A stretch of 64,000 nucleotides of DNA from Bacteroidota bacterium (lineage in GTDB: Bacteria > Bacteroidota > Bacteroidia > Bacteroidales > Prolixibacteraceae), in contig JAEYNZ010000140.1 of assembly GCA_023412195.1 (NCBI GenBank), positions 40,783-104,782 of the forward strand, in the 5' to 3' direction. The translations under genes and the position numbers were made by a program. The notes beneath the pieces are model-generated. The model made no database searches. It saw nothing but the letters and a program-made list of their open reading frames with translations, and was not told the origin of the DNA. The stretch's first letter is position 1. Every line of letters begins with the position of its first letter. This document shows positions 34,437 to 42,947 of the stretch, piece after piece.

Positions 34437-35663
34437 ATGGATATTCAGGATTTAAAGCAGAGATTTGAGATCATAGGAAACTCACCGGGATTGCACCGTG
34501 CAATTGAAGTTGCCGTGCAGGTTGCCCCTACTGACCTGTCAGTTTTGATTACAGGTGAAAGCGGAACAGGAAAAGAAGTATTTCCACAAATCATACACCA
34601 GTTCTCCAGCCGGAAACATGGTAAATATATTGCTGTGAACTGCGGAGCAATTCCTGAAGGTACTATTGATTCTGAATTATTCGGGCATGAAAAAGGATCT
34701 TTTACGGGTGCACTATCAGACAGAAAGGGATATTTCCAGGAAGCCGATGAAGGCACGATTTTCCTGGATGAAGTGGGTGAACTTCCGCTTCCTACCCAGG
34801 TAAGATTGCTACGTGTTCTTGAAACCGGAGAGTTTATCAGGGTTGGCTCGTCAAAAGTTATAAAAACCAATGTGAGGGTAATTGCTGCTACCAACCTGGA
34901 TATTCCAAAAGCAATTGAAGAGGGAAAATTCAGGGAAGATTTATTTTACAGGCTCAATACGGTTCCAATACACATTCTGCCCATGCGGGAGCGGCCTGAG
35001 GATATTTTTTTACTGTTCAGGAAATTTGCCCGCGACTTTGCAGAAAAATACCGGATGCCTCCCCTACGTCTGGATGATGAAGCCAGAATTTTACTGGAAA
35101 ACTACCGTTGGCCCGGTAACGTGAGGCAGCTTAAAAACATTACCGAACAGATATCGATCATAGAACAGAACAGGGATATAACTGCTGATATACTGCAGCA
35201 TTACCTGCCATCGATCACCTCTAAAAACCTGCCTGCACTGCTTTCAAGGCAGGAAGATAAAAGTTTTTCAAATGAACGTGAGATTCTTTATAAAATCCTT
35301 TTCGATATGAAGAGGGATATGAATGATCTTAAAAAACTTGTCCTTGATATGATGGGGAATAATGAAATGTCAGTATCAGGTGATCATTCACGGATTATAC
35401 AAAACCTTTATGATGCTGAACCTGATCTGCCCACCATAGAGAAAACACCCAAACCTGTACCTTTTAAGGAATATGACAGGAAAAACATTCAGGATACAGA
35501 AGAGGTCATTGAAGAATCGCTTTCCCTGGAGGATAAAGAAATAGAACTGATTACAAAAGCCCTGGAAAAACATCATGGCAAGCGGAAACATGCTGCAAGT
35601 GAACTTGGTATCTCAGAACGAACGCTATACAGGAAAATAAAGGAACACGACATAAAAGGATAA
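34437..35663 (+). CDS. Sigma54-dependent transcriptional activator without receiver domain
   Basis: The 408-residue bacterial enhancer-binding protein consists of an AAA+ domain (about 12-245) and a C-terminal Fis-type HTH (about 365-405, KHHGKRKHAASELGISERTL). Walker A is GESGTGKE (40-47), the sigma54-contacting loop is GSFTGA (87-92; S in place of the usual A), and Walker B is FLDEVGEL (109-116). A charged linker fills 255-360. There is no N-terminal receiver or sensory domain, so activity is probably controlled by partners or expression. It is followed after 4 bases by lptE, in an operon with secG. Confidence 0.95.
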   Translation: MDIQDLKQRFEIIGNSPGLHRAIEVAVQVAPTDLSVLITGESGTGKEVFPQIIHQFSSRKHGKYIAVNCGAIPEGTIDSELFGHEKGSFTGALSDRKGYFQEADEGTIFLDEVGELPLPTQVRLLRVLETGEFIRVGSSKVIKTNVRVIAATNLDIPKAIEEGKFREDLFYRLNTVPIHILPMRERPEDIFLLFRKFARDFAEKYRMPPLRLDDEARILLENYRWPGNVRQLKNITEQISIIEQNRDITADILQHYLPSITSKNLPALLSRQEDKSFSNEREILYKILFDMKRDMNDLKKLVLDMMGNNEMSVSGDHSRIIQNLYDAEPDLPTIEKTPKPVPFKEYDRKNIQDTEEVIEESLSLEDKEIELITKALEKHHGKRKHAASELGISERTLYRKIKEHDIKG

Positions 35664-35667
35664 ATTG

Positions 35668-36183
35668 ATGCTCAATAGATTGATGATGATGATGATGACT
35701 GTCATTTTGCTGACAGTTTCCATAAACTCCTGTAAGGTAGGTTATTCCTTCACCGGAGCCAACATTTCTCCGGCTATAAGAACCTTTTCCGTATATTATT
35801 TTCCAAACAGGGCACGGCTTGTAAATCCAACACTTAGCCAGACGTTTACTGAAGCACTTAAGGAAAAGCTGCAGCGCCAGACATCACTTAATGAATTGGC
35901 AGAAGATGGCGACCTGATATTTGAAGGGCAGATTACAGGATATGAAGTCAGACCAATGTCTATCCAGAAGGATGACATGGCAGCGCAGAACAGGCTTACT
36001 GTTACAATCAGGGTAAAATACACAAATGCCATTGACCCTGACCAGAGTCTCGACCGATCGTTTTCAGCCTTTGAAGATTTCGACAGTTTCCTGACCCTGA
36101 CTGATGTTGAAGATTCACTGGTGCCTGAAATCATCAATAAAATAACTGAAGATATTTTTAATGCCACTCTTGCAAACTGGTAA
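35668..36183 (+). CDS. lptE: LptE-like LPS-assembly lipoprotein
   Basis: ATG 35668 is preferred to an upstream TTG. The product is 171 residues with a lipoprotein signal ending SINSC (C21-22), followed by KVGYSFTGANI and a two-layer alpha/beta domain typical of LptE-family proteins in Bacteroidota (FPNRARLVNPTLSQTFTEAL ... LIFEGQITGYEV). It would form the plug of the LptD-LptE outer membrane LPS translocon. It is translationally close to the sigma54 regulator upstream and the TPR protein downstream. Confidence 0.87.
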   Translation: MLNRLMMMMMTVILLTVSINSCKVGYSFTGANISPAIRTFSVYYFPNRARLVNPTLSQTFTEALKEKLQRQTSLNELAEDGDLIFEGQITGYEVRPMSIQKDDMAAQNRLTVTIRVKYTNAIDPDQSLDRSFSAFEDFDSFLTLTDVEDSLVPEIINKITEDIFNATLANW

Positions 36184-36186
36184 CCT

Positions 36187-36786
36187 ATGGAAAAAGAAGA
36201 ATTTTTCAAACTGACTGAAAAACCCTATTTGCTAAATCAATCTTCTGTGGAAGAACTTCAACACCTGACAAAAAGATATCCTTATTTTCAGGCAGCATGG
36301 ATGCTTTACCTGAAGAATCTTAAAAATAATGGCAATCCCAGGTTTGAAAATGTTCTGAAAAAAGCAGCCCTCATGCTTCCCGACAGGAAACAACTATATC
36401 ATTTTCTTCATTCAAAAGAAGAAGAACAATACAGCAATTACTTTCTGGATGATATGGAGGAAAAACAGGCAGGTAAACAGGGGTATCCAATATCTGTGGA
36501 GGGTAAGAATCTTATAGACAGGTTTCTGAATTCACAGCCGGGCAAAATCAAACCTGACAAGCCTCTTTTGGAAAAATACTCCGGCGAATTACATCAACAG
36601 GTAGTGGCACGTTCACTTTCAGAAGATGATAATCTTGTAACGGAAACGCTGGCAATGATATATTTCAATCAAAAAAAATATGATAAGGCACTGGAAGCTT
36701 TTAGAAAATTAAGCTTGAAATATCCGGAAAAAAGTATTTACTTTGCAAGCCGAATTGAAGAGATAGAAAAATTAAAAAATACTTAA
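36187..36786 (+). CDS. Conserved TPR-like protein of unknown function
   Basis: The 199-residue cytoplasmic protein has no signal peptide. The N-terminal half (PYLLNQSSVEELQHLTKRYP, then FQAAWMLYLKNLKN) and the C-terminal YDKALEAFRKLSLKYPEKS segment form TPR-like helices. It sits between lptE (3 bases) and secG (10 bases), a place where such a protein recurs in Bacteroidota. Function is not established. Confidence 0.75.
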   Translation: MEKEEFFKLTEKPYLLNQSSVEELQHLTKRYPYFQAAWMLYLKNLKNNGNPRFENVLKKAALMLPDRKQLYHFLHSKEEEQYSNYFLDDMEEKQAGKQGYPISVEGKNLIDRFLNSQPGKIKPDKPLLEKYSGELHQQVVARSLSEDDNLVTETLAMIYFNQKKYDKALEAFRKLSLKYPEKSIYFASRIEEIEKLKNT

Positions 36787-36796
36787 TCGCATTGAA

Positions 36797-37138
36797 ATGT
36801 ACACGCTCATCATTGTTTTGATTTTCATCGTCTGTATTTTACTTACCCTGATTGTACTGGTTCAAAATTCCAAAGGTGGAGGTCTGGCCAGTAACTTCCA
36901 GTCATCGAACCAGATTATGGGGGTTCGCAAAACAACGGATTTCCTGGAAAAAGCCACCTGGGTGCTGGCAGGGTCACTGTTGATTTTGTCCATTATGGGA
37001 TCAGCTTTCATTCCACGCGATGAGATGATTCAGGAAAGATCACGGGTTCAGGATCAGATTGAAAATGCTGTTGATCCGACTCAGATTCCTGCTTTCCCTA
37101 CTGTTCCTGAGAGCACAGATACAAGCGGTACCAACTAA
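36797..37138 (+). CDS. secG: Preprotein translocase subunit SecG
   Basis: The 113-residue inner membrane subunit of SecYEG. Two membrane helices (about 3-22 and 54-73) flank the conserved cytoplasmic loop LVQNSKGGGLASNFQSSNQI (23-42). The C-terminal tail is acidic and longer than in Escherichia coli. Last gene of the operon; a terminator follows. Confidence 0.95.
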   Translation: MYTLIIVLIFIVCILLTLIVLVQNSKGGGLASNFQSSNQIMGVRKTTDFLEKATWVLAGSLLILSIMGSAFIPRDEMIQERSRVQDQIENAVDPTQIPAFPTVPESTDTSGTN

Positions 37139-37160
37139 TTAAGGTAGTTAAATAATCTCA

Positions 37161-37197
37161 AAAAAGCCACGTGCACTGATGCAGGTGGCTTTTTTGT
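37161..37197 (+). terminator. Rho-independent terminator after secG
   Basis: Stem AAAAAGCCAC (37161-37170) / GTGGCTTTTT (37185-37194) with a 14-base loop and a T-run. The remaining sequence up to 37345 shows nothing notable. Confidence 0.85.
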
Positions 37198-37345
37198 TTA
37201 TTCTGATCATCCGGATACCATTTACCTTAAGCAGCCCTTTCCTGGCAGTTGACTTTTAACTTAACAGAACTTTTTGCAGTGGCATAATAAAGAAGTAGTG
37301 AAAACTTTCAGGGAATTTTATATCAGGAACTACAAATAACGGGTA

Positions 37346-37849
37346 CTATCCCCGATTCAGCATGCTCAACAGGTGATCTAATTCTATATCAGGTTTTGTG
37401 ATTTCGTACCTGGCCTTTGTGTAGAATTCTTTTCTTTTATGAAGGGTTTCCCCAATAAACTTTACGAGTTCTTCTTTTGATTTACCTTTGATCAGGGGCC
37501 GTTCGGTTTTTGATTTCAGCAAACGGGCAGCAAGGATTTTGGGATCGATGTTTAAAAATATTGTAATACCGGTACTGTTCATTAAGTCCATATTATCGAA
37601 GAAACATGGTGCACCTCCTCCGGTTGCGACTACCACATCAGTAAATTCCGACAACTCTTCCAGTGCTTTTCTTTCTTTCTTCCGAAATTCAGCTTCGCCT
37701 TCCTCCGCAAAAATCACGGGAACTGATTTACAGTTTCGTTCTTCAATATAATGATCCATGTCGACGAACTGCAAGCCAGCATGCCTGGCCAGCTTCCGGC
37801 CAAGTGTCGATTTTCCTGACCCCATGTATCCTGTAAGATATATCCTCAT
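37346..37849 (-). CDS. aroK: Shikimate kinase
   Basis: Phosphorylates shikimate in the aromatic amino acid pathway (cytosol). ATG 37849 is used because the family begins right before the P-loop (MRIYLTGYMGSGKST); a longer frame from 37876 adds nine unrelated residues. The 167-residue protein shows Walker A GYMGSGKS (7-14), the shikimate-binding D-x-D in VDMDHYIEER, FRKKERKAL and the GGGAPC loop. It is downstream of parC on the same strand. Confidence 0.95.
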   Translation of the reverse strand: MRIYLTGYMGSGKSTLGRKLARHAGLQFVDMDHYIEERNCKSVPVIFAEEGEAEFRKKERKALEELSEFTDVVVATGGGAPCFFDNMDLMNSTGITIFLNIDPKILAARLLKSKTERPLIKGKSKEELVKFIGETLHKRKEFYTKARYEITKPDIELDHLLSMLNRG

Positions 37850-37902
37850 AATAAATAGAAACCGGTAAGATAACAAAGAAGGTCAAAACCGGCAAATTGT
37901 TT

Positions 37903-40545
37903 TCAGAACAGCGACATCTGGTTTGGATCCTCTTCCCTGCCGGGTCTTTTAATTTCGAACGGAACATCATCGAATCCAACATCGTTTTTATCATTCTGTT
38001 CCTCTTCAGATGCAGGTTTTTCATCCTCATCCTTTATGACAGGTTCGATCTCCTTCACATTCCGGATACTGTAATTTGAAATGCGTTTCCCTTTGGCCTT
38101 CCACGATTTAACTCCAATGAACTCGGCTACTTCTATGATTTCATTTTCACGGTCAATATTTTTCCCGCCAAATTCTATCTCCAGCCTTGGATACCTCACC
38201 CATGTGATGCTGATCAGTTTATTTTCGGGATGCTCTCCTATGAACCGTATACGTTTCCCATCAACTTCCTCAATCTCAAAGCGTTTTACGTAATAAAATC
38301 CTTGTTCAGCATCATAATATACACATGAAAGAATTTTTCTTGGATCAAACTTCTCAATAATCAGAATCTCAGGATCAAAGTGGTTGCCCAGATCAAATGT
38401 GTATAGCTCATACTCCCCGTTCTTGTAGACTGTCAATATCTTATCCTCACCTGTAAACTCACCCAGGAACTTGCCCCTGTTATCAGAATTCAGCCTGAGT
38501 ACATCTTCATCGAACCAGATTTTACGGCCACCCAGGGTAGAAAGACCTTTCTCCTTGAGTGAGATTTTATGTACCTCATGTTTTGTAAGGATGTTGCCCA
38601 TCGACTGACGCCCTTTGATGGCAAGTTCACCCATATCAGCTTCGAAAGCCAGTTTTTTAATCCTTGGCTTAGGTTTGAGTAAAATCTTCAGAACTTCAGC
38701 TTCACCATTTGGATTGGCAGAGAAATAGGTAATACGTGACCCGGGGGTGCCTTGCGTAATGTCATATTCCTTATCACGCGTGACTCCATTTACAGAGAAC
38801 CGTTTCATGTATGAAAACCCGGTCTTGCCGTCGCGGTAAACTACATTATAAATGGTACGTTTATCGTCTTTCCTGAAAACAGCCAGGTATAACGGATTTT
38901 TACCAATAAAAGCTTTATCAGTGACTTTGGTTACAAAATAAGTTCCCTCGCGACGGAAGACGATAATATCATCAATATCAGAACAATCGCATATATACTC
39001 TGCTTTTTTAAGTCCATACCCCATAAAGCCTTCCTTCCTGTCGACATAAAGCTTTTCATTTTTAACCACGACCTTGGTTGCAACAATATTCTCAAAGCTT
39101 CTGATTTCAGTTCTACGCTCCCGGCCTTTTCCGTATTTATCCTTCAAATGGCGAAACCACTGGATGGTAAATGGAATAATGTTTTCAATGTTGTTCAGCA
39201 CCTCCTCAATTTCATCCTCAATGGCAAGAATAGCCTCAGTTGCCTTATCGGTGTTAAACTTGAGAATACGAGCCATCCTGATTTCCATTAGTCTCAGGAT
39301 ATCATCACGTGTAATCTCACGTCTGAATTTAGGCTTCCAGGGTTCGAGCCGCTTATCAATATGATCCACGGCCTGATCCATATTTTCCGACTCTTCAAAC
39401 TTCTTATCCTTATATATGCGTTCTTCTATGAATATTTTTTCAAGGGAAGCAAAATGCCAGGCTTCTTCGAGCTCCTGTTTTCTGATTTCCAGTTCAAGTT
39501 TAAGAAGCTGCAGTGTACTGTCGGCAGACCGTTTCAGGATATCTTTTACACCTATAAATAATGGCCTGTCATTTTCAATGATACACGAATTGGGAGAAAG
39601 CGACAGTTCACAATCAGTAAAGGCGTACAGGGCATCAATAGTTTTGTCTGATGACACGCCCGGCGTCAGGTGCACAAGAATTTCCACATTTTCGGCAGTA
39701 TTGTCATCTATTTTTTTTATTTTAATTTTCCCCTTATCATTTGCTTTGATGATGGTTTCAATAAGTGTGGTTGTATTTTTACTAAAAGGGATTTCCGTAA
39801 TAGCCAATGTTTTGCTGTCACGTTTCTCAATTTTCGCACGTATTTTTACAGTACCCCCACGTAATCCGTCGTTGTAACGGCTGCAATCGGCGAGTCCTCC
39901 GGTAGGAAAATCAGGCAGCAATTCAAAGTCCTCATTTTTCAGGTAAGCAATTGATGCATCAACAATCTCATTGAAATTATGAGGGAAAATTTTTGAAGCC
40001 AGTCCGACTGCAATTCCATCGACACCCTGTGCAAGCAGGAGAGGAAATTTCACGGGAAGGGTAACCGGTTCCTTTTTGCGTCCGTCATAAGTCAGCTTCC
40101 ACTCAGTTGTTTTTGGATTGAACATCACCTCAATAGCGAATTTTGAAAGCCGTGCTTCGATGTAACGGGGTGCAGCTGCACCGTCGCCGGTAAGCAGGTT
40201 ACCCCAGTTCCCCTGGGTATCGATGACCAGTTCCTTTTGACCAAGCTGTACGATAGCATCACCAATGGAAGCATCACCATGCGGATGGTACTGCATAGTT
40301 TGCCCTATTACATTTGCAACCTTGTTGTAACGCCCGTCATCCATTTCACGCATGGCATGCATGATTCTGCGCTGTACGGGCTTTAGTCCATCATTTACGT
40401 ATGGCACGGCCCGCTCGAGGATTACATAGGATGCATAATCGAGAAACCAGTTACGGTACATACCCGGTAAATAAATAATTTCTTCCTTTATTCCTTCGGG
40501 GCTTTTATCCTGAATTTCGTCGTTGTTGATTTGTTCTTCTGCCAT
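37903..40545 (-). CDS. parC: DNA topoisomerase IV subunit A
   Basis: Breakage-reunion subunit of the type IIA topoisomerase that decatenates daughter chromosomes. 880 residues; the catalytic tyrosine is Y128 in AAPRYIEARLS, preceded by the GLKPVQRRI and YHPHGDASIGDAI motifs. Coiled-coil and C-terminal beta-pinwheel-like regions follow. The acidic tail ends with NQMSLF. ParE lies just upstream on the same strand (56-base gap), so both are probably co-transcribed. Assigned to topo IV rather than gyrase A because its partner is ParE-like and a gyrase-box motif was not noticed. Confidence 0.93.
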   Translation of the reverse strand: MAEEQINNDEIQDKSPEGIKEEIIYLPGMYRNWFLDYASYVILERAVPYVNDGLKPVQRRIMHAMREMDDGRYNKVANVIGQTMQYHPHGDASIGDAIVQLGQKELVIDTQGNWGNLLTGDGAAAPRYIEARLSKFAIEVMFNPKTTEWKLTYDGRKKEPVTLPVKFPLLLAQGVDGIAVGLASKIFPHNFNEIVDASIAYLKNEDFELLPDFPTGGLADCSRYNDGLRGGTVKIRAKIEKRDSKTLAITEIPFSKNTTTLIETIIKANDKGKIKIKKIDDNTAENVEILVHLTPGVSSDKTIDALYAFTDCELSLSPNSCIIENDRPLFIGVKDILKRSADSTLQLLKLELEIRKQELEEAWHFASLEKIFIEERIYKDKKFEESENMDQAVDHIDKRLEPWKPKFRREITRDDILRLMEIRMARILKFNTDKATEAILAIEDEIEEVLNNIENIIPFTIQWFRHLKDKYGKGRERRTEIRSFENIVATKVVVKNEKLYVDRKEGFMGYGLKKAEYICDCSDIDDIIVFRREGTYFVTKVTDKAFIGKNPLYLAVFRKDDKRTIYNVVYRDGKTGFSYMKRFSVNGVTRDKEYDITQGTPGSRITYFSANPNGEAEVLKILLKPKPRIKKLAFEADMGELAIKGRQSMGNILTKHEVHKISLKEKGLSTLGGRKIWFDEDVLRLNSDNRGKFLGEFTGEDKILTVYKNGEYELYTFDLGNHFDPEILIIEKFDPRKILSCVYYDAEQGFYYVKRFEIEEVDGKRIRFIGEHPENKLISITWVRYPRLEIEFGGKNIDRENEIIEVAEFIGVKSWKAKGKRISNYSIRNVKEIEPVIKDEDEKPASEEEQNDKNDVGFDDVPFEIKRPGREEDPNQMSLF

Positions 40546-40601
40546 TATAGTTATAGTGCTTCCCTTTATTTGAGTAATTTCATTGAGCCAGACCTGACTA
40601 C

Positions 40602-42437
40602 TTAAGCCACTTCATCTTTTTCAACATAAAGATTCTCAATAATAAAATCCTGTCTCTCGGGCGTGTTCTTTCCCATATAAAATTCAAGCATCTGTGATAC
40701 TGACTCATGCTTTTTCATCAGAACAGGATCGAGACGAATATCCTTTCCAATAAAATTCTTAAACTCATCGGGTGAGATTTCTCCCAATCCTTTAAACCGG
40801 GTAATTTCAGGTTTTCCTTTCAACTTCCTTACAGCATCCCTCTTTTCTTCCTCTGAGTAACAGTAATAGGTTTTTTGTTTATTGCGCACCCTGAACAAAG
40901 GAGTCTGCAGAATAAATACATGGCCCTTCCTTATCAGTTCAGGAAAGAATTGCAGAAAAAAAGTAATCAGCAGCAACCGGATATGCATCCCATCCACATC
41001 AGCATCGGTAGCAATGATGATTTTACTGTAGCGAAGATCGTCGATGCTTTCCTCAATATTCAGTGCAGCCTGAAGCAGGTTGAATTCTTCGTTTTCGTAT
41101 ACAATCTTCTTAGTCAGGCCATAGGTGTTAAGAGGTTTTCCCCTTAAACTGAAAACAGCCTGGGTATTTACGTCTCTCGATTTGGTTATAGAGCCGCTTG
41201 CCGAATCTCCTTCAGTGATAAAAATACAGGATTCATCAGCTCGTTCGTTCGTGCTGTCGAAGTGAATGCGGCAATCGCGAAGTTTTTTATTATGAAGATT
41301 AACCTTTTTCGCCCGCTGTTTTGCCAGTTTCTTAATTCCGGAAATAGCTTTACGTTCCCTCTCCGATTCAACAATCCGGCGCAATAGATTTTCTGCTGTT
41401 TCCTGATTTTTGTGCAGATAATTATCGAGCTCCTTTTGCAGGAAATTACCAACATGAGCCCTGACAGACGGACCATTTGGACCTATATCTTTTGATCCCA
41501 GCTTGGTTTTTGTCTGGGATTCAAATACAGGCTCTTCAACCTTTATGCTTACTGCAGCCACAATGGATGCACGTATATCAGAAGGATCAAAATCCTTTTT
41601 ATAGAAATCACGAATCGTTTTTACATATACTTCCCTGAATGCCTGCAGATGGGTTCCTCCCTGTGTGGTATGTTGTCCGTTAACAAACGAATAATAATCT
41701 TCACCATAACGGTTGCCATGAGTTACAGCAATTTCAATATCCTCCCCTTTTAGATGAATAATCGGATAAATTGCATCATCATTCATGTTTTCCTCCAGCA
41801 GGTCGCGCAATCCATTCCGGGAATAAAACCTCTCCCCATTATACTCAATAACCAATCCCGCATTCAGGAAGGTATAATATTTAATCATATTCACCACATA
41901 ATCGCTTATGTAGTGGAAATTGCGAAAAATCTCAGGATCGGGTTCAAAAGTTACCAGAGTACCATTGGGTTCATCTATAACAGTAAGTTCCCTTTCATCA
42001 GTAATAATACCTTTGCTGAAATCTGCTTCTTTGGCTACCCCGTCACGGACCGAACGGACAGAAAATCTTGATGACAATGCATTGACAGCTTTAATCCCAA
42101 CACCGTTGAGACCCACTGATTTCTTAAAAACCTTTGAGTCGTACTTTGCACCGGTATTCATTTTGCTCACCACATCAACCAGTTTCCCAAGCGGAATCCC
42201 CCTGCCATAATCCCTGATTGTAACCCTGTCCTCTTCAATTTTAATTGAGATTTTCTTGCCATGGCCCATCATGAATTCATCTACGGAGTTATCCATTACC
42301 TCTTTCAGTAATACATAAATTCCGTCGTCAGCAGCCGTTCCGTCACCCAGTTTCCCGATATACATTCCCGGGCGTTTCCTGATATGCTCCTGCCAGTCGA
42401 GCGTACGAATTGTTCCTTCGTCGTAATTCGGAGTCAT
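40602..42437 (-). CDS. parE: DNA topoisomerase IV subunit B
   Basis: ATPase subunit of topoisomerase IV. ATG 42437 ([19 protein letters not shown]) is chosen over the longer frame from 42590: the family starts here, and a -7 promoter box lies 20 bases upstream. The 611 residues include the GHKL ATPase ([45 protein letters not shown]), the transducer domain with its QxK-type loop (QTKTKLG) and the TOPRIM domain ([10 protein letters not shown], then [11 protein letters not shown]), ending with [13 protein letters not shown]. Complete and normal. Confidence 0.94.
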   Translation of the reverse strand: MTPNYDEGTIRTLDWQEHIRKRPGMYIGKLGDGTAADDGIYVLLKEVMDNSVDEFMMGHGKKISIKIEEDRVTIRDYGRGIPLGKLVDVVSKMNTGAKYDSKVFKKSVGLNGVGIKAVNALSSRFSVRSVRDGVAKEADFSKGIITDERELTVIDEPNGTLVTFEPDPEIFRNFHYISDYVVNMIKYYTFLNAGLVIEYNGERFYSRNGLRDLLEENMNDDAIYPIIHLKGEDIEIAVTHGNRYGEDYYSFVNGQHTTQGGTHLQAFREVYVKTIRDFYKKDFDPSDIRASIVAAVSIKVEEPVFESQTKTKLGSKDIGPNGPSVRAHVGNFLQKELDNYLHKNQETAENLLRRIVESERERKAISGIKKLAKQRAKKVNLHNKKLRDCRIHFDSTNERADESCIFITEGDSASGSITKSRDVNTQAVFSLRGKPLNTYGLTKKIVYENEEFNLLQAALNIEESIDDLRYSKIIIATDADVDGMHIRLLLITFFLQFFPELIRKGHVFILQTPLFRVRNKQKTYYCYSEEEKRDAVRKLKGKPEITRFKGLGEISPDEFKNFIGKDIRLDPVLMKKHESVSQMLEFYMGKNTPERQDFIIENLYVEKDEVA

Positions 42438-42456
42438 TTTTACCTGAATTTTGGCA

Positions 42457-42464
42457 CAAATATA
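42457..42464 (-). promoter_or_regulatory. -7 promoter box of parE
   Basis: TATATTTG on the minus strand matches TAnnTTTG, 20 bases before the chosen ATG. It supports that start over the longer reading. Confidence 0.45.
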
Positions 42465-42564
42465 ACCAAAACAGCGGCTTTTTGTGCCGCGACTTCTCAA
42501 CCAATAACTAACAGCCTTAGGTTGAAAAGATTGGTATAAAAATTCCTGAATTTGGTCATAACAA

Positions 42565-42613
42565 AAGCCGGAAATCGTAGATTGATTCAAAAGAATAATC
42601 CTGTTTCCGGCTT
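42565..42613 (-). terminator. Rho-independent terminator of the efflux operon
   Basis: Stem AAGCCGGAAA / TTTCCGGCTT (10 bp) with a 29-base loop, followed on the minus strand by TTTTGTT. It lies 12 bases beyond the PII-like gene stop. Confidence 0.7.
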
Positions 42614-42625
42614 CATCTTAAAAAT

Positions 42626-42919
42626 TTAAACTGACTTCTCTATATTCCAGACAAATGCCCTCACTCCTACTTCCTTGTTGATGTTATCCATTTTTCTGAC
42701 AGCATCAAGCAATTTATCCACTTCATCATCCGGAATGATTGTAACGGCTGAAGAATTCATTTCAGGCCATGTGTGGGTTCCCATTCTGGGTTCACCCGTT
42801 TCGCTGCCCCGGCCCCTCACTTCACTGAACCAGGTATAGCCTCTTATTCCCAGCCTGTCGAACATATATACAACCCTCTCAGTATTCACCTGGTTGAAAA
42901 TGATCATCACTGCTTTCAT
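42626..42919 (-). CDS. PII-like small protein of the RND efflux operon
   Basis: The 97-residue protein has the beta-alpha-beta layout of the PII/CutA superfamily: MKAVMIIFNQ, then GIRGYTWFSEVRGRGSETGEPR, THTWPEMNSSAVTIIPDDE and VGVRAFVWNIE. It follows the RND pump gene by 28 bases and belongs to its operon. Comparable PII-like proteins (DUF3240 and relatives) occur beside heavy-metal or drug RND pumps and may sense a small molecule or metal. It is not a classic GlnB: the T-loop uridylylation tyrosine motif was not identified. Confidence 0.75.
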   Translation of the reverse strand: MKAVMIIFNQVNTERVVYMFDRLGIRGYTWFSEVRGRGSETGEPRMGTHTWPEMNSSAVTIIPDDEVDKLLDAVRKMDNINKEVGVRAFVWNIEKSV

Positions 42920-42947
42920 ACCTCACTTTTTACTTAAATAATCCTCC

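Noticed and set aside
39416..39877. Plus-strand frame inside parC
   Set aside because: Antisense shadow of an intact conserved gene.
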